Of a stretch of DNA of 34,627 bases, positions 1 through 6,012 are shown one piece after another; the stretch's first letter is position 1, and each line of letters starts with the position of its first letter. Both the position numbers and the translations under genes were made by a program. The notes under the pieces are model-generated. The model saw only the letters and a list, made by a program, of their open reading frames with translations, was not told the DNA's origin and searched no databases. Origin of the DNA: Clostridiales bacterium (lineage in GTDB: Bacteria > Bacillota > Clostridia > Oscillospirales > Oscillospiraceae); NCBI GenBank assembly GCA_004557735.1, contig SFFV01000021.1, positions 1-34,627 on the forward strand, in the 5' to 3' direction.

Positions 1-1044
1 ATGATCTGCGCCAACCATATCCGCGCCGCGCTCGAGACCGGATTGGAGATCGTCGCGCTCTGCGATCTCGTGGAGGAAAACCGCGAAAAGGCGCTTACGA
101 TGCTCCCGGAGGAGAAGCGCTCCGGCGTGAAGCTCTACGCCGACTACCGCGCCATGCTCTCCGAGCAGCGCCCCGCTCTCACGGCGGTCGCTCTCGGCAG
201 CGGCATCAAGCGGCAAATCGTGTGCGACTGTCTCGAGGCCGGGACGAACGTGATCGTGGAAAAGCCGGTCGCGCTCTCGCTTGAGGACGCCGACGCGATG
301 ATCGAATCGGCCGCGAAAAACGGCGTGAAGCTCTGTGTGAACCACCAGCTCCGCTTCTGCCCGTCGATGCGCGCGCTGCACGCGGAAGCGGCGAACGGCA
401 GCTTCGGCCGTCTCCTGCACGGCGCGGCGCAGATCCGCCGCAACCGCAACAAGGCGTACTTTGACGCCGGAAAATGGCGCGGCACGTGGAAGAACGACGG
501 CGGCACGCTCATGAACCAGTGCATCCACTATACCGATCTTCTGCAATGGGTGTTCGGCGACGCGGACGAGGTGTTCGCCTACACCGGCCGCCTGACGCAT
601 CCGTACATCGAGGCCGAGGACATGGGCCTCGCGCTCATCCGCTTTAAGAATGGCGCGTATGCGGCCGTGGAGGGCACGGTGAACGTGTTCCCCAATAACC
701 TCAGCGACGCTCTCGCCGTGTTCGGCGAGAGCGGCACGGTGTCCGTGTCCGGCAAGTATCTCGACATTGTGGAGCGCTGGCAATTTGCCGACGGTACGGA
801 TTCTCTTCCGGGATCGATCGAAAAATACGCTGTCGCGGACATGGGGACGGGCCATACGCCGCTCTACCGCGACATGGTCGAGGCGATCGAAACAGGCCGC
901 GAGCCAGTCTGCTCCGGCGCCGAGGGCCGGAAAGCGCTGGAACTCGTGCTCGGCATCTACGAATCCGCCGCGACCGGAAAGCCGGTGCGCTTCCCGCTCT
1001 CCCGCGGCTCGACGATGGACTATGTTGGGAGGTTTGACCGGTGA
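1..1044 (+). CDS. Gfo/Idh/MocA-family NAD(P)-dependent sugar oxidoreductase, 5' end cut by window edge
   Basis: The visible 347 residues begin inside the Rossmann fold: the family's N-terminal beta strand and most of its GxGxIxxxH nucleotide loop are missing, and the first residues (ICANHIRAAL) match the loop's end, so the ATG at base 1 is probably internal. VEKPVALS, the conserved EKP motif near residue 87, and the C-terminal alpha/beta substrate domain follow. The stop overlaps the next gene's GTG (GTGA). The next two genes encode a WbpD/WlbB-like acetyltransferase and a DegT-type aminotransferase. From that context the likely role is oxidation of C3 of a UDP-N-acetylhexosamine(uronate), as in WbpB/WlbA. 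Family assignment is firm; the exact substrate is inferred from neighbours. Confidence 0.88.
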   Translation: MICANHIRAALETGLEIVALCDLVEENREKALTMLPEEKRSGVKLYADYRAMLSEQRPALTAVALGSGIKRQIVCDCLEAGTNVIVEKPVALSLEDADAMIESAAKNGVKLCVNHQLRFCPSMRALHAEAANGSFGRLLHGAAQIRRNRNKAYFDAGKWRGTWKNDGGTLMNQCIHYTDLLQWVFGDADEVFAYTGRLTHPYIEAEDMGLALIRFKNGAYAAVEGTVNVFPNNLSDALAVFGESGTVSVSGKYLDIVERWQFADGTDSLPGSIEKYAVADMGTGHTPLYRDMVEAIETGREPVCSGAEGRKALELVLGIYESAATGKPVRFPLSRGSTMDYVGRFDR

Positions 1045-1610
1045 GCGAGTATTATGTGCATCCGTCCAGCGTAGTGGACGAGGGCGCCGCGATCGGCGAG
1101 GGGACGCGCATCTGGCATTTCTGTCACATCCAGAAAGGCGCGGTCATCGGCAAACGCTGCTCGCTCGGCCAGAACGTGAACGTGTCGAACAACGTGACCA
1201 TCGGCGACGGCTGCAAGCTCCAGAACAACGTCTCGGTGTACGAGGGCGTGGAGCTGGAGGACTATGTGTTCTGCGGCCCGAGCTGCGTATTTACAAACGA
1301 TCTCACGCCGCGCGCGAAGTATCCCAAGGGCGCGGCGGGTTATAAAAAGACGCTCATCCGCGAGGGCGCGTCCATCGGCGCAAACGCCACGATCGTCTGC
1401 GGTCACACCGTCGGGCGCTGGGCGCTCATCGGCGCGGGCGCGGTCGTGACGGACAACGTGCCGGACCACGCGCTGATGCTCGGCGTCCCGGCGCGGCGCT
1501 GCGGCTGGGCGTGCGAATGCGGCGAGCTTTTGAAAAATGGACTGAACTGCCCCAAATGCGGCCGGAAATACCGCGAGGGCGAAAACGGACTTACGGAGGT
1601 AAAGGACTAA
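1041..1610 (+). CDS. Left-handed beta-helix (hexapeptide) N-acetyltransferase, WbpD/WlbB-like
   Basis: This 189-residue protein starts at GTG inside the upstream stop (GTGA overlap). Imperfect hexapeptide repeats (such as AAIGEGTRIW, AVIGKRCSLG, VTIGDGCKL, ASIGANATIV) run through residues 12-150 and predict a trimeric beta-helix. The IWHFCHI segment near residue 25 is typical of UDP-sugar 3-N-acetyltransferases of the WlbB/WbpD group, which transfer acetyl from acetyl-CoA to the 3-amino group. The C-terminus carries CECGELL and CPKCGRKY, a four-cysteine zinc-ribbon-like tail that some members of this group have. The stop overlaps the aminotransferase ATG (TAATG). It acts after the neighbouring aminotransferase; the cytoplasmic location and substrate are inferred. 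Confidence 0.88.
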   Translation: MSEYYVHPSSVVDEGAAIGEGTRIWHFCHIQKGAVIGKRCSLGQNVNVSNNVTIGDGCKLQNNVSVYEGVELEDYVFCGPSCVFTNDLTPRAKYPKGAAGYKKTLIREGASIGANATIVCGHTVGRWALIGAGAVVTDNVPDHALMLGVPARRCGWACECGELLKNGLNCPKCGRKYREGENGLTEVKD

Positions 1611-2737
1611 TGCAATTTCGTGATCTGCAAAAGCAGTATGAGGTTTTGAAGCCGGAGATGGACGCGGCCATGATCGCCGTGGCGTCCGGCGCGCATTTCA
1701 TCAGCGGTGAGCAGGTGAAAACGCTTGAGGAGCGTCTTGCCGCCTACGTTGGGCGGAAGCACTGCATCACCTGCGGCAACGGCACCGACGCGCTGGAGCT
1801 GTGCATGATGGCGTGGAGCGTCGGCCCCGGCGACGCCGTGTTCGTGCCGGACTTCACGTTCTTCGCCTCGGGCGAGGCCGTCTCCACCATGGGCGGCACG
1901 CCGGTGTTCTATGATGTCTGCGCCGATACGTTCAATGCGGACGCGAAAAGTCTTGAGGCGGCCATCGAAGCCGTTATTGCGGAAGGCAAACTCACGCCGA
2001 AGGCCGTGGTGGACGTCGATCTCTTCGGCCTGCCCGCCGACCATGAGGCGGTCGCCGCCGTGTGCGAAAAGTACGGCCTGCTCTTCCTTGAGGACGCGGC
2101 GCAGGGCTTCGGCGGCATGCTGCACGGCAAACGCAACGGCGCTTTCGGCGATGCGGCCTGCACGTCGTTTTTCCCGGCCAAGCCCCTCGGTTGCTACGGC
2201 GACGGCGGCGCGGTGTTCACCGACTCCGACGAAACGGCGGCCATGATCCGCTCCCTCTGCGTCCACGGCAAGGGCTCTTTTAAATACGACAACGTCCGCA
2301 TCGGCATGAACTCCCGTCTCGACACGATCCAGGCGGCGATCCTGCTCGTGAAGATGGACGCCTTTGAAAAGTACGAGCTTTCGGACGTGAACGCCGCCGC
2401 GGCGATGTACGATGAAGAGCTTGCCGGTATACCGGCCGTCCTGCCCGTTGTGCCGGAGGGCTGGTATTCGAGCTGGGCGCAGTATACGCTCCGGCTGCGC
2501 AGCCGGGAGGAGCGCGACCGCGTGCAATCGGAGCTTAAAGCGCAGGGCATCCCCACCATGGTGTATTACCCGAAGCCGATGCACACCCAGCAGGCGTTCG
2601 ACGGCTTGAAGCAGTACATTCCCTGCCCGGTGACGGAGGAGCTGTGCGCCACGGTGCTGAGCCTCCCGATGCATCCGTATCTCACGCGCGAGACGGTGCA
2701 GACCGTCGCCGACGCGCTGCGCCGCGCCCTGAAATAA
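1610..2737 (+). CDS. DegT/DnrJ/EryC1/StrS-family PLP aminotransferase (UDP-3-keto-sugar aminotransferase candidate)
   Basis: The 375-residue sugar aminotransferase starts at ATG 1610, overlapping the previous stop, with GGAGG at 1596-1600. An upstream in-frame extension to 1511 lies inside the acetyltransferase gene and was rejected. Family marks: the N-terminal LQKQYEVLKPEMDAAM segment, HCITCGNGTDALELCM for cofactor phosphate binding, FLEDAAQGFGG with the PLP-ring aspartate, and FFPAKPLGCYGDGGAV with the Schiff-base lysine. This matches WbpE/WlbC-type enzymes that aminate a 3-keto UDP-sugar using glutamate. With the two upstream genes it gives oxidation, amination and acetylation, the core of UDP-2,3-diacetamido sugar synthesis for surface polysaccharide. 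The precise sugar cannot be read from sequence. Confidence 0.9.
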   Translation: MQFRDLQKQYEVLKPEMDAAMIAVASGAHFISGEQVKTLEERLAAYVGRKHCITCGNGTDALELCMMAWSVGPGDAVFVPDFTFFASGEAVSTMGGTPVFYDVCADTFNADAKSLEAAIEAVIAEGKLTPKAVVDVDLFGLPADHEAVAAVCEKYGLLFLEDAAQGFGGMLHGKRNGAFGDAACTSFFPAKPLGCYGDGGAVFTDSDETAAMIRSLCVHGKGSFKYDNVRIGMNSRLDTIQAAILLVKMDAFEKYELSDVNAAAAMYDEELAGIPAVLPVVPEGWYSSWAQYTLRLRSREERDRVQSELKAQGIPTMVYYPKPMHTQQAFDGLKQYIPCPVTEELCATVLSLPMHPYLTRETVQTVADALRRALK

Positions 2738-2751
2738 AGGAAAAACGTAAA

Positions 2752-2793
2752 AAATGTCCGCCGCGTTCCAAAGAAGAAACGCGGCGGACATTT
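2752..2793. terminator. Bidirectional intrinsic terminator between convergent genes
   Basis: A perfect 16-bp inverted repeat has its 5' arm at 2752-2767 and 3' arm at 2778-2793, with a 10-nt loop. The outer arm bases give A-runs and T-runs on both strands. It lies 15 bp after the aminotransferase stop and 8 bp before the convergent PAP2 gene's stop, so it can end both transcripts. Confidence 0.9.
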
Positions 2794-2800
2794 ATTTGGC

Positions 2801-3430
2801 TTAAGAGAGCTTCGCGGCGAGAGAGGAGAAGTTTACCAGTCCTGCGAGCAGCCAGCAGACCGCGGCGGTCGGCAGCGCGGTCACGGCGTCGATGATCTTA
2901 TGCTGCTTGACGAACATGGTAGATGCGACGATGGTGAGCGACCATACAACGATCACCAGCCGCAGCCACAGCGGCAGCATGGACGCGGCAAGCGCGGCAA
3001 ACGCGAAGAGGAACGACACCGAGCAGTGTACGCTCGGCGCGCAGTTGAGAAAGCGGTGATTCGCGCTGTACACCGTGCCGATGACGAAGCCGGTCAGCCC
3101 ATCCTTCGGCGGGACGGGGCGTTCGAACGTCGTCGGGTAGATGAGATAAATGATGTTGCTCAAAAGCTGGTCGATGCAGTGCGCGAGCATGTATTTGAGA
3201 CATAGCTCCGGCGCGACGATGTTGAGCAGCAGCGGCACGCCGAGAAGCAGCGCAAACCAGGAGCTGTAAATATAGATCCATCCGGGACGGAACGGAATGC
3301 GCTCGTCAAGAGCGCCGCCCACGGTGTGCGGCTCGCCCTCGAGATACTGCGAGCCAAAATAGGCGACCAGATGAAAAACCATCATCCCTGCCCAAAGCAG
3401 GAAAAAAACGCCCCAGCGAATGAAAACCAC
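2801..3430 (-). CDS. PAP2-superfamily integral membrane protein, Aur1/inositolphosphotransferase-like branch
   Basis: The 209-residue polytopic membrane protein has about five to six hydrophobic helices. It has CAPSVHCSVSFL (the PSxH form of PAP2 motif C2) near residue 130 and STMFVKQHKIIDAVTA (motif C3, with KQH and a distal D) near residue 170. The KQHxxxD form is typical of the Aur1/IPC-synthase-like PAP2_3 branch rather than ordinary PgpB-type enzymes, so it may be a lipid phosphatase or head-group transferase. The start is uncertain: GTG at 3430 is used here, but the SD-like GAGGTG overlaps it and lies 6 nt before an ATT codon. A TTGAAA-16-TATAAT promoter lies upstream. Its substrate is unknown. 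Confidence 0.8.
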   Translation of the reverse strand: MVFIRWGVFFLLWAGMMVFHLVAYFGSQYLEGEPHTVGGALDERIPFRPGWIYIYSSWFALLLGVPLLLNIVAPELCLKYMLAHCIDQLLSNIIYLIYPTTFERPVPPKDGLTGFVIGTVYSANHRFLNCAPSVHCSVSFLFAFAALAASMLPLWLRLVIVVWSLTIVASTMFVKQHKIIDAVTALPTAAVCWLLAGLVNFSSLAAKLS

Positions 3431-3458
3431 CTCATAACGGAAGTATTACTTTAACAGA

Positions 3459-3486
3459 ATTATAAAGCAGTTTTTTCGTTTTTCAA
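3459..3486 (-). promoter_or_regulatory. Promoter of the Aur1-like PAP2 gene
   Basis: On the minus strand TTGAAA (-35, plus coordinates 3481-3486), a 16-bp spacer and TATAAT (-10, 3459-3464) lie about 30 bp before the gene start. Confidence 0.65.
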
Positions 3487-3528
3487 CCCGGAAAGCCGCT
3501 AAAAAAATGCTACAGATCGCAAAATTTG

Positions 3529-3846
3529 TCATATGTGCGGATGAGCGGGAAACTCACACCGACCGGTGGGGGCCTCCCGGTCAAGAAACCGCCAGAGCGT
3601 CCAGCGGTGCGCGCGCACGCCGTAGCGCAGCTCAAAGCGCCGCAGCCGCCCGCCCAGCAGCGCCAGACAGTCGAACCGGATCGACTCCACGCCCATGAGC
3701 CGGATCTCCTCCCGGCGGCGGATCTGACGGATGCGCACCGTGATGCGCTCGCCGCTTTCCGTTTCCAGCCGGAACCGCGCCGGGGAAAGCTCCCCGTCTG
3801 GCGAACATACGGCGATCATCTCCAGAGGCATATTCAGCGCGTCCAT
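3529..3846 (-). CDS. Small unknown protein divergent from the XRE-S24 repressor
   Basis: I do not recognise this 105-residue protein. The start ATG at 3846 is preceded by AAGGAGA at 8-nt spacing; an upstream extension to 3906 would cross the promoter and was rejected. The protein is soluble, rich in Arg and in charged residues in its middle (RIRQIRRREEIRLMG), with a C-terminal LRRFELRYGVRAHRWTLWRF stretch that looks like a beta-rich or nucleic-acid-facing end; no catalytic motif is seen. Its promoter spacer contains a 17-bp palindrome, and the divergent neighbour is a LexA/CI-like repressor. The gene is therefore likely repressed by that protein and switched on by its cleavage, for instance under DNA damage. 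Function is otherwise unknown. Confidence 0.7.
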   Translation of the reverse strand: MDALNMPLEMIAVCSPDGELSPARFRLETESGERITVRIRQIRRREEIRLMGVESIRFDCLALLGGRLRRFELRYGVRAHRWTLWRFLDREAPTGRCEFPAHPHI

Positions 3847-3877
3847 ACCGAAAATCTCCTTACAAGCGATTAACTGC

Positions 3878-3906
3878 ATTATAATTCGCTTTATAAGCGA
3901 AATCAA
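3878..3906 (-). promoter_or_regulatory. Promoter of the small divergent gene, operator inside the spacer
   Basis: On the minus strand TTGATT (3901-3906), 17 bp and a perfect TATAAT (3878-3883) precede the gene by about 30 bp. The palindrome at 3885-3901 fills the spacer almost exactly, so a protein bound there would block RNA polymerase. Confidence 0.8.
3885..3901. promoter_or_regulatory. Operator 1, perfect-arm 17-bp palindrome
   Basis: TTCGCTTTATAAGCGAA has perfect 7-bp arms (TTCGCTT / AAGCGAA) around a TAT centre. It is repeated almost identically 32 bp away. Binding by the adjacent XRE-S24 protein is inferred from position and symmetry. Confidence 0.75.
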
Positions 3907-3916
3907 GCGGTAATTT

Positions 3917-3933
3917 TTCGCTTTATAAGAGAA
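3917..3933. promoter_or_regulatory. Operator 2, 17-bp palindrome copy
   Basis: TTCGCTTTATAAGAGAA differs from operator 1 at one arm base. The centre-to-centre distance is 32 bp, close to three helical turns, which would place two dimers on the same DNA face. It lies just before the -35 of the repressor gene. Confidence 0.72.
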
Positions 3934-3939
3934 AAACCC

Positions 3940-3968
3940 TTGCGTTTTTTGGCAGCACCCTATATATT
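3940..3968 (+). promoter_or_regulatory. Promoter of the XRE-S24 repressor gene
   Basis: TTGCGT (3940-3945), a 17-bp spacer and TATATT (3963-3968) lie 34 bp before the start codon. Operator 2 ends 6 bp before the -35, a position suited to autoregulation. Confidence 0.75.
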
Positions 3969-4002
3969 GTAGTCAGAACGTACTTCACCCACAGGAGGGA
4001 GA

Positions 4003-4608
4003 ATGCTCATGGACGAAAACAGCTTCGGCGCGCGTCTGGCGGCGGCGCGGCGCGCCGCGGGATACAACCAGACGGAGGTTGCAAAACACATCACCGAGGC
4101 GGGCTTTCCGGTGCGGACGCAGGCGGTGAGCAAGTGGGAGCGCGGGACGACGCTGCCGAGCGCCCGTCAGCTCGTGGAGCTTTGCCGTCTTTACCATATC
4201 CGGGATGTTGTCGCGGCGTTCGCGCCTGCGGAGGAGCGGCGCACCGTGCGCACGCTGCCGCTCTACCGGCTGGCGGTGTCCGCCGGTACGGGCGAGCTGC
4301 TTGACGGGACGGATTACGACACCGTCGAGGTGGGCGACGAGGTATCGCCGAACGCAGACTTCGGTGTGCGCATCGCCGGCGACAGCATGGAGCCGCGCTT
4401 CGTCCACGGCCAGATCGTCTGGGTCCACCGGCAGGAGACGCTCCGCCCCGGCGAGATCGGCGTGTTCCTCTATAACGGCGCGGGGTACTGCAAGCGGCTC
4501 GAGCGCGCGCCGGGGCGCGTGGAGCTCGTGTCGCTCAATCCGCGGTACGCTCCCATCCGCGTGTCGGCGGGGGACGAGCTGCGTGTGTTCGGCCGGGTCG
4601 TCGGCTGA
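4003..4608 (+). CDS. XRE-family repressor with S24 (LexA/CI-like) self-cleavage domain
   Basis: The protein has 201 residues. Residues 8-70 form an HTH_3 domain (LAAARRAAGYNQTEVAKHI, then a recognition helix near TQAVSKWERG). Residues 85-201 form a peptidase S24 domain: an Ala94-Gly95 cleavage site in SAGTG, the nucleophile Ser128 in GDSMEP and the general base Lys164 in CKRLE. All three LexA-type self-cleavage elements are intact, so RecA-stimulated autocleavage is expected from the family. AGGAGG at 3993-3998 serves either ATG 4003 (4-nt spacing) or ATG 4009 (10 nt). Two palindromes upstream are the likely operators for itself and the divergent small gene. No Y-family polymerase or UmuC partner is next to it here. 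Confidence 0.9.
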   Translation: MLMDENSFGARLAAARRAAGYNQTEVAKHITEAGFPVRTQAVSKWERGTTLPSARQLVELCRLYHIRDVVAAFAPAEERRTVRTLPLYRLAVSAGTGELLDGTDYDTVEVGDEVSPNADFGVRIAGDSMEPRFVHGQIVWVHRQETLRPGEIGVFLYNGAGYCKRLERAPGRVELVSLNPRYAPIRVSAGDELRVFGRVVG

Positions 4609-4609
4609 C

Positions 4610-4638
4610 TTGCAATTCCGGCACGGCTCGGTTATAAT
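4610..4638 (+). promoter_or_regulatory. Promoter of the PAP2-barstar fusion gene
   Basis: TTGCAA (4610-4615), exactly 17 bp, and a perfect TATAAT (4633-4638) follow the repressor stop directly. The fusion gene is therefore probably transcribed on its own. Confidence 0.8.
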
Positions 4639-4685
4639 AATACAATATCTGCGCGATCACTTAAAAGAAAAAAGGAGTGCAGTTT

Positions 4686-5768
4686 ATGCAACTCACGGCT
4701 TTGGCACTGTGGCTGAATACGGCCTTCGCGGGCTTTGACGAAGCGGTCGCGACCGCGATCCATCAGCTGTACGTCGCCGCCGGGTGGTTTTTCACCCCGT
4801 TCCTATCGTTCATCTCGCTCCTCGGCAAGGGCGGCATCTTCCTCATCCTGCTCTCGATCGTTTTGATGCTTTTCCGCAAAACGCGGCGGTACGGCACAAC
4901 GATGCTGCTCGCGCTTGCCATAGGCGCGCTGGTAACAAATGTCTGCTTTAAACCGCTTGTCGCCCGGCCTCGCCCATATACGCACGACGGCAGCATTTTC
5001 CAGCAGTATTGGGAAATGCTCGGCAAGCATACCGAAAGCGACAAGAGCTTTCCCTCGGGCCACATGACCGCCGCTATGGCGGCCTCGCTCGCGGTATTCC
5101 TCCGCGGCAACAAAAAGGTCAGCTGGACGGCTCTGCTGTTCGCGCTTGCCATGGGTGTTTCGCGCATTTATCTCAGCGTACACTATGCCACCGACGTGCT
5201 CGGCGGCGTGATCACCGGCTCGATCGGCGGCTTTGCCGGATACGCGATCTCCAACCGAATTCCGGAGAGCTTCTATACCGCCGACTTCCGGGACTGTATC
5301 GGCAAGACCCGGGCGAAAAAGAGCGGCGGCAAGCGCGGCGGGAACGCTGCGGCGGCGCCGGACGACGGACGCCGCCGTACGCTCGTGCTCGACGGGGCAA
5401 ATTTCTCTACGACGGACGGCCTGTTTCGTGAATTTAACCGCCTCTTTGACGTGGGACCCGACGAGGCGGTGCACAGTCTTGATGCGCTCAACGACCTGCT
5501 CGGCGGCGGCGTCGGCAGAATCCCGGCGGGCGCGCGGCTGCACATCCGCTGGCTCAATTCGAAAAAGAGCCGCGAGGATCTCGGATACGGCGCCACGGTG
5601 CTGTACTATGAAAAGATCCTGCGCCGCTGCCATCCGAACAACCGCCCGCGCATGGAGGCCCTGCTCGCCGAGGCGCGCCGGGGCGAGGGCGAAACGCTCT
5701 TTGAAAAGCTCACCGCGCTCATCGCCCGCACCGATACCGGCCACGACTGCACGCTCTCTCTCGAATAA
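4686..5768 (+). CDS. PAP2 phosphatase fused to a C-terminal barstar-like domain
   Basis: This single uninterrupted frame encodes 360 residues. ATG 4686 has AAGGAG 8 nt before it; the GTG at 4677 overlaps that SD and was rejected. Residues 1-190 form a polytopic PAP2 phosphatase with all three motifs: KPLVARPRP from Lys89, PSGH at 123-126 and SRIYLSVHYATD. A basic Lys/Gly/Ala linker (about 200-228) leads to a barstar-like domain: VLDGANF, then SLDALNDLLGG with Asp266 and Asp270 aligning to barstar Asp35 and Asp39, then IRWLNSKKSREDL. Barstar-family proteins inhibit barnase-type ribonucleases. The helices would anchor the inhibitor domain at the membrane, probably on the cytoplasmic side. No barnase gene is nearby. 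PAP2 activity is likely on an undecaprenyl or phospholipid pyrophosphate; the purpose of the fusion is unknown. Confidence 0.87.
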   Translation: MQLTALALWLNTAFAGFDEAVATAIHQLYVAAGWFFTPFLSFISLLGKGGIFLILLSIVLMLFRKTRRYGTTMLLALAIGALVTNVCFKPLVARPRPYTHDGSIFQQYWEMLGKHTESDKSFPSGHMTAAMAASLAVFLRGNKKVSWTALLFALAMGVSRIYLSVHYATDVLGGVITGSIGGFAGYAISNRIPESFYTADFRDCIGKTRAKKSGGKRGGNAAAAPDDGRRRTLVLDGANFSTTDGLFREFNRLFDVGPDEAVHSLDALNDLLGGGVGRIPAGARLHIRWLNSKKSREDLGYGATVLYYEKILRRCHPNNRPRMEALLAEARRGEGETLFEKLTALIARTDTGHDCTLSLE

Positions 5769-5782
5769 GCCATCCAACAGAC

Positions 5783-5814
5783 GACCCGCCGCACGATTTT
5801 TCGTGCGGCGGGTC
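5783..5814 (+). terminator. Intrinsic terminator after the PAP2-barstar gene
   Basis: A perfect 14-bp G+C-rich stem (5783-5796 with 5801-5814) has a TTTT loop and lies 15 bp after the stop. The downstream T-tract is weak (CTTTATATTCTT), but the stem is strong. Confidence 0.75.
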
Positions 5815-5820
5815 TGCGCT

Positions 5821-6012
5821 TTATATTCTTACCCGGAAGGTGATGGTATTGCCGTTCACCTCGGCGGAGATCGTTCCGCCGTGCGCCTTGGCATCGGCGC
5901 GTGCGATCGAAAGGTCGATGCCGGTGCCGCCGATGCGCCCCGAGTGCGACTCGTCCGCGCGGTAAAACCGGCCGAAAACGCTTTTCCACCGAGTCTGCCG
6001 TTCCGCAGCTTC
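5821..6012 (-). pseudogene. Remnant of a sensor histidine kinase (C-terminal ATPase-domain end)
   Basis: Reading the minus strand to the TAA at 5821 gives an open stretch ending in VFGRFYRADESHSGRIGGTG, then IDLSIARADAKAHGGTI and a terminal VRI. This is the F-box to G2-box end of a HATPase_c domain. Only about 50 residues survive. There is no start codon, no HisKA domain and no upstream part: the open frame is stopped by the TGA that ends the threonine aldolase gene. The G2 box reads GTGIDLSIA instead of GTGLGLSIA. A deletion that removed the rest of the kinase and joined its tail to the aldolase end would explain this. It is unlikely to be expressed as a working protein. Confidence 0.78.

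Noticed and set aside
1607..2791. 394-codon minus-strand ORF opposite the DegT aminotransferase
   Set aside because: It is an antisense shadow of a G+C-rich gene: no SD, no recognisable domain, and the plus strand encodes a clear enzyme over the same span.
4677..4685. GTG start three codons earlier for the PAP2-barstar protein
   Set aside because: The GTG overlaps the AAGGAG that serves ATG 4686.
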